Translations under genes and position numbers: made by a program | Notes under the pieces: generated by a model | What the model saw: the letters and a program-made list of their open reading frames with translations, nothing else | Database searches by the model: none | Told to the model about the DNA's origin: nothing | Assembly: GCF_030068605.1 (NCBI RefSeq) | Contig: NZ_JASJOU010000025.1 | Coordinates: 1-64,000, forward strand | DNA length: 64,000 nt | Direction of reading: 5' to 3' | From: Xanthocytophaga agilis | Lineage (GTDB): Bacteria; Bacteroidota; Bacteroidia; Cytophagales; 172606-1 | In this document: piece by piece, positions 28,749-36,742 of the stretch | How the letters are laid out: each line of letters starts with the position of its first letter | Numbering within the stretch: position 1 is the first letter of the stretch

Positions 28749-29778
28749 AAATGTAGTAAGCCATAAGACTTGGGCTGTCAATGTTTGTCTGTGCCAGCGA
28801 CCATATAGAATGAAAGTATATTCCTGTTTTGACCTTGTGCTCTACCCTGCTATCCAAAACAGGGTCCTAACTGATGCAATCGTGTCAATTTAGAAACTAT
28901 ACATTCTTGTATAGGCGACAAAATTCTTCCTGGAAGATTACAATGATGACAACTCAAAAGCTTAGACTCACTTACTACAAAGCTTTTAATTTATAGAGCT
29001 GCAAAGCAGTTTAGGCAAGCCAAGCGAATCAACTGATTCGTTTGTAGCAGAAGGACTTATAACAGGTCTGCTTGTAGAATGGTTTGTCCCAATTTGGGAT
29101 GGTTGACAAAGTAAAACAGATCTGAGTAAAAGATAATAAAACTGCATAGAGACAAAAAGAGCGACAAGTTGCTTTTTTTCGTTTGCAGGGATAAGCAAAG
29201 AGAAGTACATATCAAAAACGAGCAGTTATCCAGGCATCAATCTGTTGAGTATCAAACTAGACTGGAAGAGTAAAGTAAATTCCCATGTTATATTCATCCC
29301 ATTACTGTCTGCAGATTACCTGAAATATATAATATGATTGCAGGCAAGTCGGAATTTGATAGATGTATTTGTGTATATCTTTTTGTCCTCTTTTTTGTCT
29401 AAAATGGCATGCAAATAATTGAAAATTTTACCATTCGATTACAGATTTTACCTTTGCATTCATTCAACAGGTATGTGTATCTAACCCTAAATTGAATGTA
29501 TACTAAATAGCCGCATAAAGTTTGCCCTACATTTTGGCTGTCTGGCTATACCTGTTACACTCCCTACAGCTGCAAAAAGTAATCTTTTGAACATTGATTC
29601 GTCGATCATCACTTACTATTCACTGATCATCACTTACTATTCACTAGTATGGAGCAGGGTTTATTTCGTATCTTCATTTCCTTTAAAAAGGGTAAAAAAC
29701 ACATTATCGTACCTTTCTGACTAATATTTTATACCTGCAATCACACGGGCTATGTATTGAGTCAGCACATAATCGCAT
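28749..29778. other. Non-coding stretch with two orphan GACAAAA blocks
   Basis: GACAAAA-N5-GACA occurs at 29151-29166 (+) and 29384-29399 (-), neither followed by the -7 box. A 21-base unit GATCATCACTTACTATTCAC(T) is repeated exactly at 29604-29645. A 74-codon minus ORF (28986-29210) has no domain and is not called. Confidence 0.4.
29604..29645. repeat. Exact 21-bp tandem duplication
   Basis: Two adjacent exact copies of a 21-base unit beginning GATCATCACTTACTATTCAC. This is the longest of many such duplications in the intergenic DNA here. Confidence 0.9.
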
Positions 29779-30186
29779 TTATTGTCCATGTTTTACAAAT
29801 AAAGTTGTTAATAGTTGCCTTGTCATCGGTTTGTGTAAGAACTGTCGCACTCTTGGAAAAGTACTTACTTTCTCTTTATCTAAATAGTGAATCGAGCTGC
29901 TTAATATATAAAGTATACAATTATTATTCAGCAAAGAAGGGTTTTCGGATAAAATGGAAAGAAAATCAAAGCCATTTTTATCAGGCATATCCAGATCCAA
30001 AAACATAACCTGGGGTTGCTCAGCCAAAGAGCAAGTGGAAAGAAATCTAATGGCTGCATCAACAGAATTATACACTATTACCGTAGTTACCAATCCAGAA
30101 TGATGCAGCAATTTTTGGGCTATAATTGCATCTACCTCGTTGTCATCTACAACCAGAACAGTTTGAATTTTTTCGAAAATCTTCAT
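29779..30186 (-). CDS. Stand-alone receiver, Rcp1-like type
   Basis: 135 residues from ATG 30186; the longer in-frame start adds an unlikely N-terminus. Receiver features: DD at 14-15, phospho-acceptor D64 (QVMFLDLDMPDKNG), SS at 97-98 and K119 in FLHKPMT. The pattern PQVMFLDL..MP...FDFL.IL..NPSLLN.NCILY is shared with the receiver at 33965-34405, so the two are paralogues of a type often paired with membrane kinases. No output domain. It lies upstream of the MCP group on the same strand but 1.1 kb away. Confidence 0.92.
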   Translation of the reverse strand: MKIFEKIQTVLVVDDNEVDAIIAQKLLHHSGLVTTVIVYNSVDAAIRFLSTCSLAEQPQVMFLDLDMPDKNGFDFLSILSENPSLLNNNCILYILSSSIHYLDKEKVSTFPRVRQFLHKPMTRQLLTTLFVKHGQ

Positions 30187-31415
30187 ATCATTTATTTTAC
30201 AAGCTTGAATTATTAATAAAAACAGATGAATATTCATCTGAACTTTTTATAGTCAGAGTTAAGCTGAACAACTATTTTTTTGGCATTACATAGTATCCTG
30301 TATGTTATAGATAGTTACTATGGATAGCTTCTACAGATAGTCTTTTTCTGAATTGACTAAAGCATTTGTATTGTATAGAACACGTAAGAAACGGTTAACG
30401 GCCATGTAAATGAACGACCATGTAAATGGTCGAAATACCCATGCTTGCAGTAATAAATCACTGCATTTTCGATTTACTTTTGTGGTGATTTCTCAGAGTT
30501 AGAAATGAAGGGTATGCAAATTGATTGCCAGTAAGTTATTACTGCAAGATATCTCCTGGAGTAGTCTTTTTCTCCCATACACATTTACTCACCAGGCCTT
30601 TACTTATATAGAAGAAAACAATTATTATTTACTCAACGAAATAGAAGTGAAAGCAGGGAATTTGTTTAGCAGGCATTCAGCTTACTTAACTAGTGTAATT
30701 TCCAATTATTTCTTCTAGTCAATACGTTTGTGGGTTGCCAAATACTGACCAATTTAACGACTGACCAGTTTCAGGCTATAATAGATTTCCCACTTATCCG
30801 GGTTAGACCATTTCAGAATCTTAAAAGAATATGTTCTCCTCTGACCAGCCAGAAAATTTAAGTAAAGGTAGAACAGTAATCTGAAAAAGAGCAGATAGAT
30901 AATTAGACAAAAAAGAAGACTTATTAAGTTTATCAACTTCCTATTTGAACATAGATATGTCCAATGTTTCACTTGCAAGGTTTCTGATCGCTTGCAGAGT
31001 GTTCATATCTAAATTCATATCTAAAACTTCTAATTAAGATTCACTCAGTTTATATCCGTCCTGTAAGGAAAAAAGTGTGACAGATAATTTTTTGAGACGT
31101 GTTCGGCCAAGCCAAACAAACTCAATACAAACTCAATGTCTCTGCATTTGTCTAGTTAACTAGAGATTGAAATGTAAAGAAGTTTTTTTTGCTTTGCGGC
31201 CTGCAGTTTTCCTACCAAAATGCCGTAAAGTACATGCAAATTTCCCATAAAGGAAATATGCTTAGACAAAACACTATGTATCTGCTTTCTGACCTCAATA
31301 CTATCACACAGCATTTGTATTATCAAATCTGGTTGTTTTTGTGTTTTGACAGCACCTGTTCATAAAAATCTGCAAGTTCAAAATCTATAATCGATGAATC
31401 TAAAATTTTAAAAAG
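30187..31415. other. Non-coding stretch, no gene seen
   Basis: AT-rich with duplicated segments (CCATGTAAATG near 30402-30428, TTCATATCTAAA near 31003-31024). Two short ORFs (30521-30718 +, 30754-30978 -) have no domain or supporting start signal. Confidence 0.35.
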
Positions 31416-31721
31416 ATGGTATACCGCAACCAAAGATTAACTCTGCAGACGATTTTGCAAGAAATAGAACAACAAGAAATAGAACAAATTGAAAGCGGAA
31501 TAATTGATTTAACTATGGTTTTGTCACTTATTGACCAGGCTCGGACAGTTATCGAAACAGCGGGTAGTTCTTCCACAAAAGAAAGAGTTATCTTACACCT
31601 TATACAATCAAAAGAGAATATAGTCAAATACAATGAAGGCAGAGCGGACAAAGAGATGGATTTTATTGATATGACTAATGCTGTGTATGTAACGATAGAA
31701 GCATTTTTATATTTTCTCTAA
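31416..31721 (+). CDS. Small hypothetical helical protein
   Basis: 101 residues, predicted mostly helical and acidic. A short duplication gives EIEQQEIEQIE near residue 20. No signal peptide, membrane segment or recognised domain. The ATG is preceded by an A/T-rich leader as usual in this phylum. An 83-codon ORF lies on the opposite strand. I prefer the plus frame because of its codon pattern and balanced amphipathic helices. Function unknown. Confidence 0.45.
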   Translation: MVYRNQRLTLQTILQEIEQQEIEQIESGIIDLTMVLSLIDQARTVIETAGSSSTKERVILHLIQSKENIVKYNEGRADKEMDFIDMTNAVYVTIEAFLYFL

Positions 31722-31835
31722 CCATAGGTTAATTAACTACCAAAGGTTGTAACCGCTGTATTTGTTTCTAGTATTGACCAGAGAAGCCACTAATTTACTC
31801 CCAGTTCACGAGCCTTATTTACAAGCCTTCTTATA

Positions 31836-31895
31836 GACAAAAGAATGGACATCTGTTGTTACAACATTACCATATAGATTATACAAATACCTTTG
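31836..31895 (+). promoter_or_regulatory. Upstream block and -7 box, RNA unit copy 3
   Basis: TATAGACAAAA-N5-GACATCTG (core 31836-31851), then TACCTTTG at 31888-31895 after the conserved 30-base interval. Confidence 0.65.
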
Positions 31896-31901
31896 TGTCA
31901 G

Positions 31902-31986
31902 AGTGCCCTCCTCTAAGGACATATCTAATTATGTATTCAAACAAGTTGTGTTGTAAAAGTTGCTGTAACATACAGCAACTTTTCTT
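31902..31986 (+). ncRNA. Predicted small RNA, dispersed family copy 3
   Basis: Ends in hairpin AAAAGTTGCTGTA / TACAGCAACTTTT (31955-31983), preceded by GTTGTGTTG, a segment shared with copies 4 and 5. A second hairpin (GAAAGG..TACTACA / TGTAGTAGCCTTTC, 32019-32049) follows, as in copies 5 and 6. About 85 nt to the first terminator. Confidence 0.6.
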
Positions 31987-32049
31987 GTAATTATTTGGGT
32001 TTAAAGTATAACTAATCCGAAAGGTTACTACATTTTGTAGTAGCCTTTC

Positions 32050-33225
32050 TTTCTTAAAAGAACATCCTATTGAGAAAATGATAGCTTATCCCAGTATATT
32101 GTCGGATAAGTTATGATTTTAGATAAATTATCATTTGTGCCTGAATCTGTATCCTATTGCTACCTTTATCTGTTAAATATGAAAAGATAGAAAATGATAG
32201 TTAGGCAGTTACTCTACCATATATATTAGCTTCATACTCGCTGCTTCAGGTTTACCAGCTTATTGTGCTGATTGGCTTAACCCTAATCAAACTTCTCCTG
32301 GCGTTTTTGTTTCTATCGGTCATACCCAGTCATTCCAAATGACTATCCTATCCGACCTGTATATTCTTTTCGATAAAGCCTAATGTACCCAGATCTCTTT
32401 ATATCCGTTGTCAGCTTACTAGTATGGGCTTGATATGAGCGTGACATAGTTCTTTCTTACTAAGGTAATCCATCGTATTAATCAGGCATATTCTGTATCT
32501 CAGACTTCTGCTTAACAGGAGCCCGATAGGATATAGATATAAATACCTGTAAATACATTGTTTCCTCTGTAGATACATTGGCAGATACATAGTTTCCCCA
32601 GAGATGATGTACTCTCTTTTGTCTATATACCGTGCTAACATCCTATCCCAGCTTGTTGGTAGATTTGCATCCTATTTTACTTGTCGATTCACTTTATATA
32701 TGGATTCTATATTTTGTTAAAAACAGTAGTTTAACAGTAGTAATTTCAAGCGATCCTTCTAAGAGCTTCAAGCAGATTTACATTAATACAATAGTTTGGA
32801 GTAGTTTGAATCACTATGGAGAGAACAATTCTTACACAAGACCCTACCATATGATGCTGAGCGTTCATTAAATCTAGTAGAGAAAACGCTTAAAAAGGAT
32901 TTCTGATCCTAAACGGTAGGGCGAACACTGAGGATTGATTCATTTGAAAGAAAATTGAATTTGCATCCATGATACAAAACCTTTTCAGCTAGAAATATTG
33001 CCGGCAAATACAAGCAAAGTCTTCAATAAAGGTATGATTAACTCAATGTTTGAATTTTTATGAGAAATTGAAATTAGAACTTTTGAAAATATAGCTAAAT
33101 AAGATCGAATCCAATACCAAGTCTCTTCTATCCTACCATAGGGCAGTAAAGGGTCTGTTGATCGCACTAGCAGAGGCTAGTTTATTAATAATAAGGACAA
33201 TTTTGAATCTACCTATTGATTTAGT
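32050..33225. other. Non-coding stretch, no gene seen
   Basis: AT-rich. Short ORFs on both strands (32411-32641 -, 32632-32871 +, 32985-33167 -) lack domains. A near-match to the GACAAAA block occurs at about 32600 on the minus strand (second half TACA). Confidence 0.35.
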
Positions 33226-33723
33226 ATGAGTACAGTGCCAATAAAAAGGCAATCCTATCTTTCTTTTAACTTAGGTGAGGAAAAATTTGCCACTAATGAA
33301 TTAAGAGTAAGAGAAGTATTGAAAGTAACCAAAATTACTATTGTTCCTGACACTCCTCCCTTTGTCAGAGGCATAACCAATCTGAGAGGAATGATTATGC
33401 CAGTAATTGATACCCGCATAAAATGTGGAATGGTTTCAGTACCAACTACACAGGATAGTTGCCTACTAGTACTGACAATTACAAAAAGCAATGAAAAGCA
33501 AAGTGAGTTTATTACCATCGGCGCATTGGTGGACTCAGTTATAGAAGTGTTTGAAGCAGATCAGCATCAGATTAAATCTTTGCCAATTATTAACTCTGAA
33601 TACCAAGACAAGTTCATTCAGGGCACTTTCAAAATTGGAGATGACTTTATTATGTATCTGAATATAGACGAGCTTTTCTCCTTGGATGAAAAGGAGAACC
33701 TTTCCCATTTAGGATTACAATAA
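33226..33723 (+). CDS. cheW-like: CheW-like coupling protein (second)
   Basis: 165 residues, one CheW domain: YLSFNLGEEKFATNELRVRE, VPDTPPFVRGITNLRGMIMP, VIDTRIK, then FITIGALVDSVIEVFEADQH and DFIMYLNIDELFSL. It retains the NLRG turn typical of CheW, whereas its paralogue at 25541 has HLDG. The two are clearly related over their length. A stand-alone receiver gene follows 241 bases downstream, repeating the CheW/receiver pairing of the first group. Expected role: receptor-kinase coupling at polar or membrane arrays. Confidence 0.92.
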   Translation: MSTVPIKRQSYLSFNLGEEKFATNELRVREVLKVTKITIVPDTPPFVRGITNLRGMIMPVIDTRIKCGMVSVPTTQDSCLLVLTITKSNEKQSEFITIGALVDSVIEVFEADQHQIKSLPIINSEYQDKFIQGTFKIGDDFIMYLNIDELFSLDEKENLSHLGLQ

Positions 33724-33964
33724 AAGTCTAAAACACCACTTAGATAGTATCTCAACTAGCAGAATTTATATAGTGTGGCGGCTACTCATTTTGCTGTATC
33801 AGATCAGACAATGCTTTGAAAACATCATATTTTGAATAGACAAGGTGTTGAATACACTTAAACTATAGTCTCTGTACGCTCAAAAACAACGAATCAGATC
33901 AGCACTGTTCAAACATGGTATTGACGATTCACAATAACACAATTCATTAAACCATAGATCACAT

Positions 33965-34405
33965 ATGATGAAAGTATCAGGTCCAGATTTGCCTTCTATA
34001 CATACAACAGTGCTTTTGGTAGATGATGATCCAATTGATAGATTAATTGGGGAAACAATTTTCATTAAAACCAGGTTTGCAAACACTGTCATTACTCAGA
34101 ATTCCATTGTCTCTACCGTAAATTTTCTTTCTGATCTAACAAATAGAGACCTTCCACAAGTCATGTTCCTGGATCTGAATATGCCTTTTATGGACGGATA
34201 TGATTTTTTAGCCATTTTGAAAAACAATCCTTCTTTACTGAATGAAAATTGCATTTTGTATGTACTCACTAACTCAATAAGTTTTATTGATAAAGAGCGA
34301 ATCACTCACTTTCCCAGAGTAAGAAAACTTCTAACAAAACCCATGACAAAAGCATTGATAGAACAGATTCTAAAAGATATGAAAAGACTTTCGCTCTCAG
34401 ATTAG
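33965..34405 (+). CDS. Stand-alone receiver, Rcp1-like type (paralogue)
   Basis: 146 residues. DD at 20-21, phospho-acceptor D70 (QVMFLDLNMPFMDG), T102 and K125 in LLTKPMT. It shares long identical stretches with the receiver at 29779-30186 (FDFL or YDFL, NPSLLN.NCILY, FPRVR..L.KPMT), so they arose by duplication within this region. No output domain. The start is one of two adjacent ATGs. It probably works with the neighbouring CheW or with a hybrid kinase elsewhere. Confidence 0.92.
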   Translation: MMKVSGPDLPSIHTTVLLVDDDPIDRLIGETIFIKTRFANTVITQNSIVSTVNFLSDLTNRDLPQVMFLDLNMPFMDGYDFLAILKNNPSLLNENCILYVLTNSISFIDKERITHFPRVRKLLTKPMTKALIEQILKDMKRLSLSD

Positions 34406-34742
34406 TTTTCTTTCTCCAAATACTAAGTCCTAAAGTGATTCTGGCTGCTTACATTAGTCCGGAATTTACGTTATTTTAGTTATTTCCACTAATTCCCCTC
34501 CACTGATTCACCTTCTCATCAATTTTTTCGGAACGGTACTCCACTAAAGAAAACTGAAAAATCTATCCGAGCATAATCACTATCACATTCTGAAATAATT
34601 TTGGTTAGCTCATCATTCAATCCTGACCAGTTTCACTATATATTTGCCACCTGAGCCAAATGTCCTACTCACCATAAGCGGACCAGAGATTTTTTGCCAG
34701 TAGATTTATCTGAACCATTTTCTTATAGACAACTTTCTTATG
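34406..34742. other. Intergenic, no gene seen
   Basis: Spacer between the receiver and RNA unit copy 4. A second, degraded TAGACAA...GGACA motif immediately precedes the unit. Confidence 0.3.
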
Positions 34743-34803
34743 GACAAATAAGAAGACATCTGTATATACAGCTGTAAGTTTACCTGGCAATATGCTAGCT
34801 TTG
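34743..34803 (+). promoter_or_regulatory. Upstream block and -7 box, RNA unit copy 4
   Basis: GACAAAT-N5-GACA (34743-34758; one mismatch to the consensus), then TAGCTTTG at 34796-34803 after 31 bases. Confidence 0.65.
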
Positions 34804-34809
34804 TTAGGG

Positions 34810-34888
34810 AGTCCATACAGTGCATTTAGGTTACATTCCCAAATTAGTTGTGTTAGAAAAGTTGCTGTATGTTACAGCAACTTTTTTG
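34810..34888 (+). ncRNA. Predicted small RNA, dispersed family copy 4
   Basis: Body includes AGTCCATACA, shared with copy 6, and AGTTGTGTTAG before the terminator. Terminator stem AAAAGTTGCTGTA / TACAGCAACTTTT with loop TGT (34857-34885), then T run. About 79 nt. This is the cleanest copy. Confidence 0.65.
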
Positions 34889-35008
34889 AATAATAAGTTT
34901 GTAAGTACTAAGTTTTTGGGTATAAACTCATCTAGTTGTCTGTATTGACGCATCTAATAAGAACAAAAGACCTTTTTAATATAAACGATTTCTGATTAAA
35001 TACTTACT

Positions 35009-35161
35009 ATGATCAGGCATTCACAAGTAAATCTATTTGCTGCTAGAACGGAAAACGAACGCTTATCAAAACAAATCCTCAAATTGCGTGAGGAACTCGA
35101 TTTTTTACAAAAGAAATATTCCTATTTACCATTAACTCCCTTTTCAGTGACTAAGTCTTGA
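35009..35161 (+). CDS. Possible 50-residue coiled-coil peptide
   Basis: Starts ATG 35009 and reads a charged helix (ENERLSKQILKLREELDFLQ) that would form a coiled coil, then a short tail. No family is recognised. It may be a truncated end of a larger sensor protein. It lies between RNA unit copy 4 and the IS3 relic. Confidence 0.35.
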   Translation: MIRHSQVNLFAARTENERLSKQILKLREELDFLQKKYSYLPLTPFSVTKS

Positions 35162-35280
35162 TTGCTTAAAGTCATTGGCCTCCCCCCATAAAAATGGACC
35201 TACGCTGCTATTTCATAGGGAAGTAGAAAAAATAAGTGATTTTACTTAGTGTACACATAAAGAAAATCGCCATGAAAACC

Positions 35281-35312
35281 AGATCATCTCAGATAAACAA
35301 TCATCTCAGATC
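35281..35312. repeat. Inserted ATCATCTCAGAT unit, two copies in orfA
   Basis: The start of orfA is interrupted by two ATCATCTCAGAT units. The same core recurs as GGATCATCTCTGAT at 35580 and 35897. Confidence 0.6.
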
Positions 35313-35579
35313 CAATAGTTTACTAAAGCACAAATCGCGTTTGCATTGAAGCAGGCCGAGAGAGGGGTCTCAGTTGAAGAAGTCTGTCGAAAAATGGGTA
35401 TTAATGAACCGTATCTGGTTCACATGCCACATTTTATAACTGGAAGAAGAAGTTTGGTGGGTTAGGCGTTTCAATCTGATACCTTCAAAGCGTTTTGGCT
35501 GGGACCACATGGGCTTGAATTACGCCATCTGCGCCAATTGGAAGAAGAAAATGCCAAACTCAAGCAACTGGTAGCCGAT

Positions 35580-35597
35580 GGATCATCTCTGATATGC
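35580..35597. repeat. Hairpin-type insertion in orfA
   Basis: GGATCATCTCTGATATGC interrupts the reading of LVAD-LSLD in the IS3 orfA. The core GGATCA-TCTC-TGAT is the same as at 35897. Confidence 0.6.
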
Positions 35598-35896
35598 GAG
35601 CCTGGACAAACAAATGCTACAGGATGTGAACGGATCAAAGATGCTCCGGTAAAAAAAATTTTTAAAACCAGCTTGACTTCGCAAAGTAGCTGCGTAAGCT
35701 GGGTACCCAAGTGATGGACGATGTTCTCACATACCCGTTACCGCATTTCATCCCGCAGAGCCTGTTCAGTGCTAGGCTTGCAGCGGTCAGTGTGGTACTA
35801 TCAAAAGAAAAAACGCAAATCCGATGTTATGAAGCAGATCTGCTTTATTCACGTAGCAGCTAGACGATACAGTACTCAAAAGGCGGATCAAGGAGC

Positions 35897-35912
35897 GGAT
35901 CATCTCTGATCC
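35897..35912. repeat. Perfect hairpin insertion GGATCA-TCTC-TGATCC
   Basis: 6-bp stem with 4-base loop inside the orfB relic, at a point where transposase similarity is interrupted. Confidence 0.65.
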
Positions 35913-36003
35913 GTAGCAGCTGTGCGGATTAGAGATGGATATGACTTCGCAGAGATGCTGCGGATCTATACTCTTTTACGTCGTGAAGGATGGCGTGATA
36001 ATG

Positions 36004-36021
36004 CAGATCATATCCGATCTG
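36004..36021. repeat. Perfect hairpin insertion CAGATC-ATATCC-GATCTG
   Basis: An 18-base in-frame insertion between RRDEGWRDN-type and VKRVYRL sequence of orfB, forming a 6-bp stem with a 6-base loop. It adds six residues (ADHIRS). Confidence 0.7.
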
Positions 36022-36282
36022 TTAAACGAGTGTATCGGTTATACAAGGAAGAAGGCCTGAATCTTCGCAACAAACCTCCGATCACAACTGAGACGCTCGT
36101 AATCGGTCAGCCAATCATCGAATGGAAAGGGTGATGCCGTTAAGAAAAAATCAGACCTCATAGTTCACTATCTGAGCTGAGACGCTGGACTTACACCCTG
36201 CCAGATAGAAGAACAATCGCAAGTGTTCAATACCACCGATTTTTCCACTTCTGACCGGTCTTAAATTTGGGTGGACGTCAAT

Positions 36283-36742
36283 AACCATTTTTCTTTATTT
36301 TTCACTGGCTCACTTTATAGGGAAGCCTACATTACTAAAAGCTTGTATTAAACGCTGACGATTTAACTTATTGTATACCTTTAGTAGTTACTATTATTAG
36401 TTATTTTAATTAGTCTGTTTTGCGTGTTTTTTCAGCAAAGTTGTAGGGCAAAACTATTTACATCGTTAGAGCCCATAGTTACGTAACGAATATCTCTTCT
36501 TTGTCTATCAAAAAGCACTTTTCTGTAACCTGTTGTCTATAACCTGTTATTTGTAACCTGTTATTCTTTATCCATTAGAAGAATAACAGGTTATACGCTC
36601 TACATTCGATCAGTCAAAGAATGGATCGGCCAAAGACAGGTCAGCTATGAACTTTTCTAAAAAAATAGCTTATATGCGCTTTGTCAGGTTCCGCATCAAT
36701 GAGACACTTCGACCACTTCTATTATAGTTGTAAAGAACTTTA
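36283..36742. other. Spacer with AACCTGTT repeats and a hairpin
   Basis: Three spaced AACCTGTT copies (36527-36562) lead into a 14-bp stem AACCTGTTATTCTT / AAGAATAACAGGTT (36555-36592). It is downstream of the GAF/PAS gene and may end its transcript, though no long U run follows. Confidence 0.5.
36555..36592 (-). terminator. Possible terminator of the GAF/PAS gene
   Basis: 14-bp perfect stem with 10-base loop, about 150 bases after the stop codon at 36743. The lack of a U-rich tail makes termination uncertain. Confidence 0.35.

Larger units (their letters stand above)
35175..36282 (+). mobile_element. IS3-family (IS407-like) element, decayed
   Basis: Two related ends: the left reads TTGGCCTCCCCCCATAAAAA, and the right on the minus strand reads TTGACGTCCACCCAAATTTA. 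OrfA relic from 35272: ERGVSVEEVCRKMG, FYNWKKKFGGLGVS, ELRHLRQLEEENAKLKQLVAD. OrfB relic: RIYTLLRREGWRD, VKRVYRLYKEEGLNLRNK, and an end near LPDRRTIASVQYH. The frame is broken many times, often by insertions of 12-45 bases rather than point changes. About 1.1 kb, non-functional. No target duplication was identified. Confidence 0.7.

Noticed and set aside
28986-29210. 74-codon minus-strand ORF with a hydrophobic stretch
   Set aside because: No signal peptide pattern, no domain, and it lies in an AT-rich gap with similar chance ORFs.
31400-31651. 83-codon minus-strand ORF opposite the 31416 gene
   Set aside because: Low-complexity Ser/Ile/Cys composition typical of an antisense shadow; the plus-strand frame looks more like a protein.
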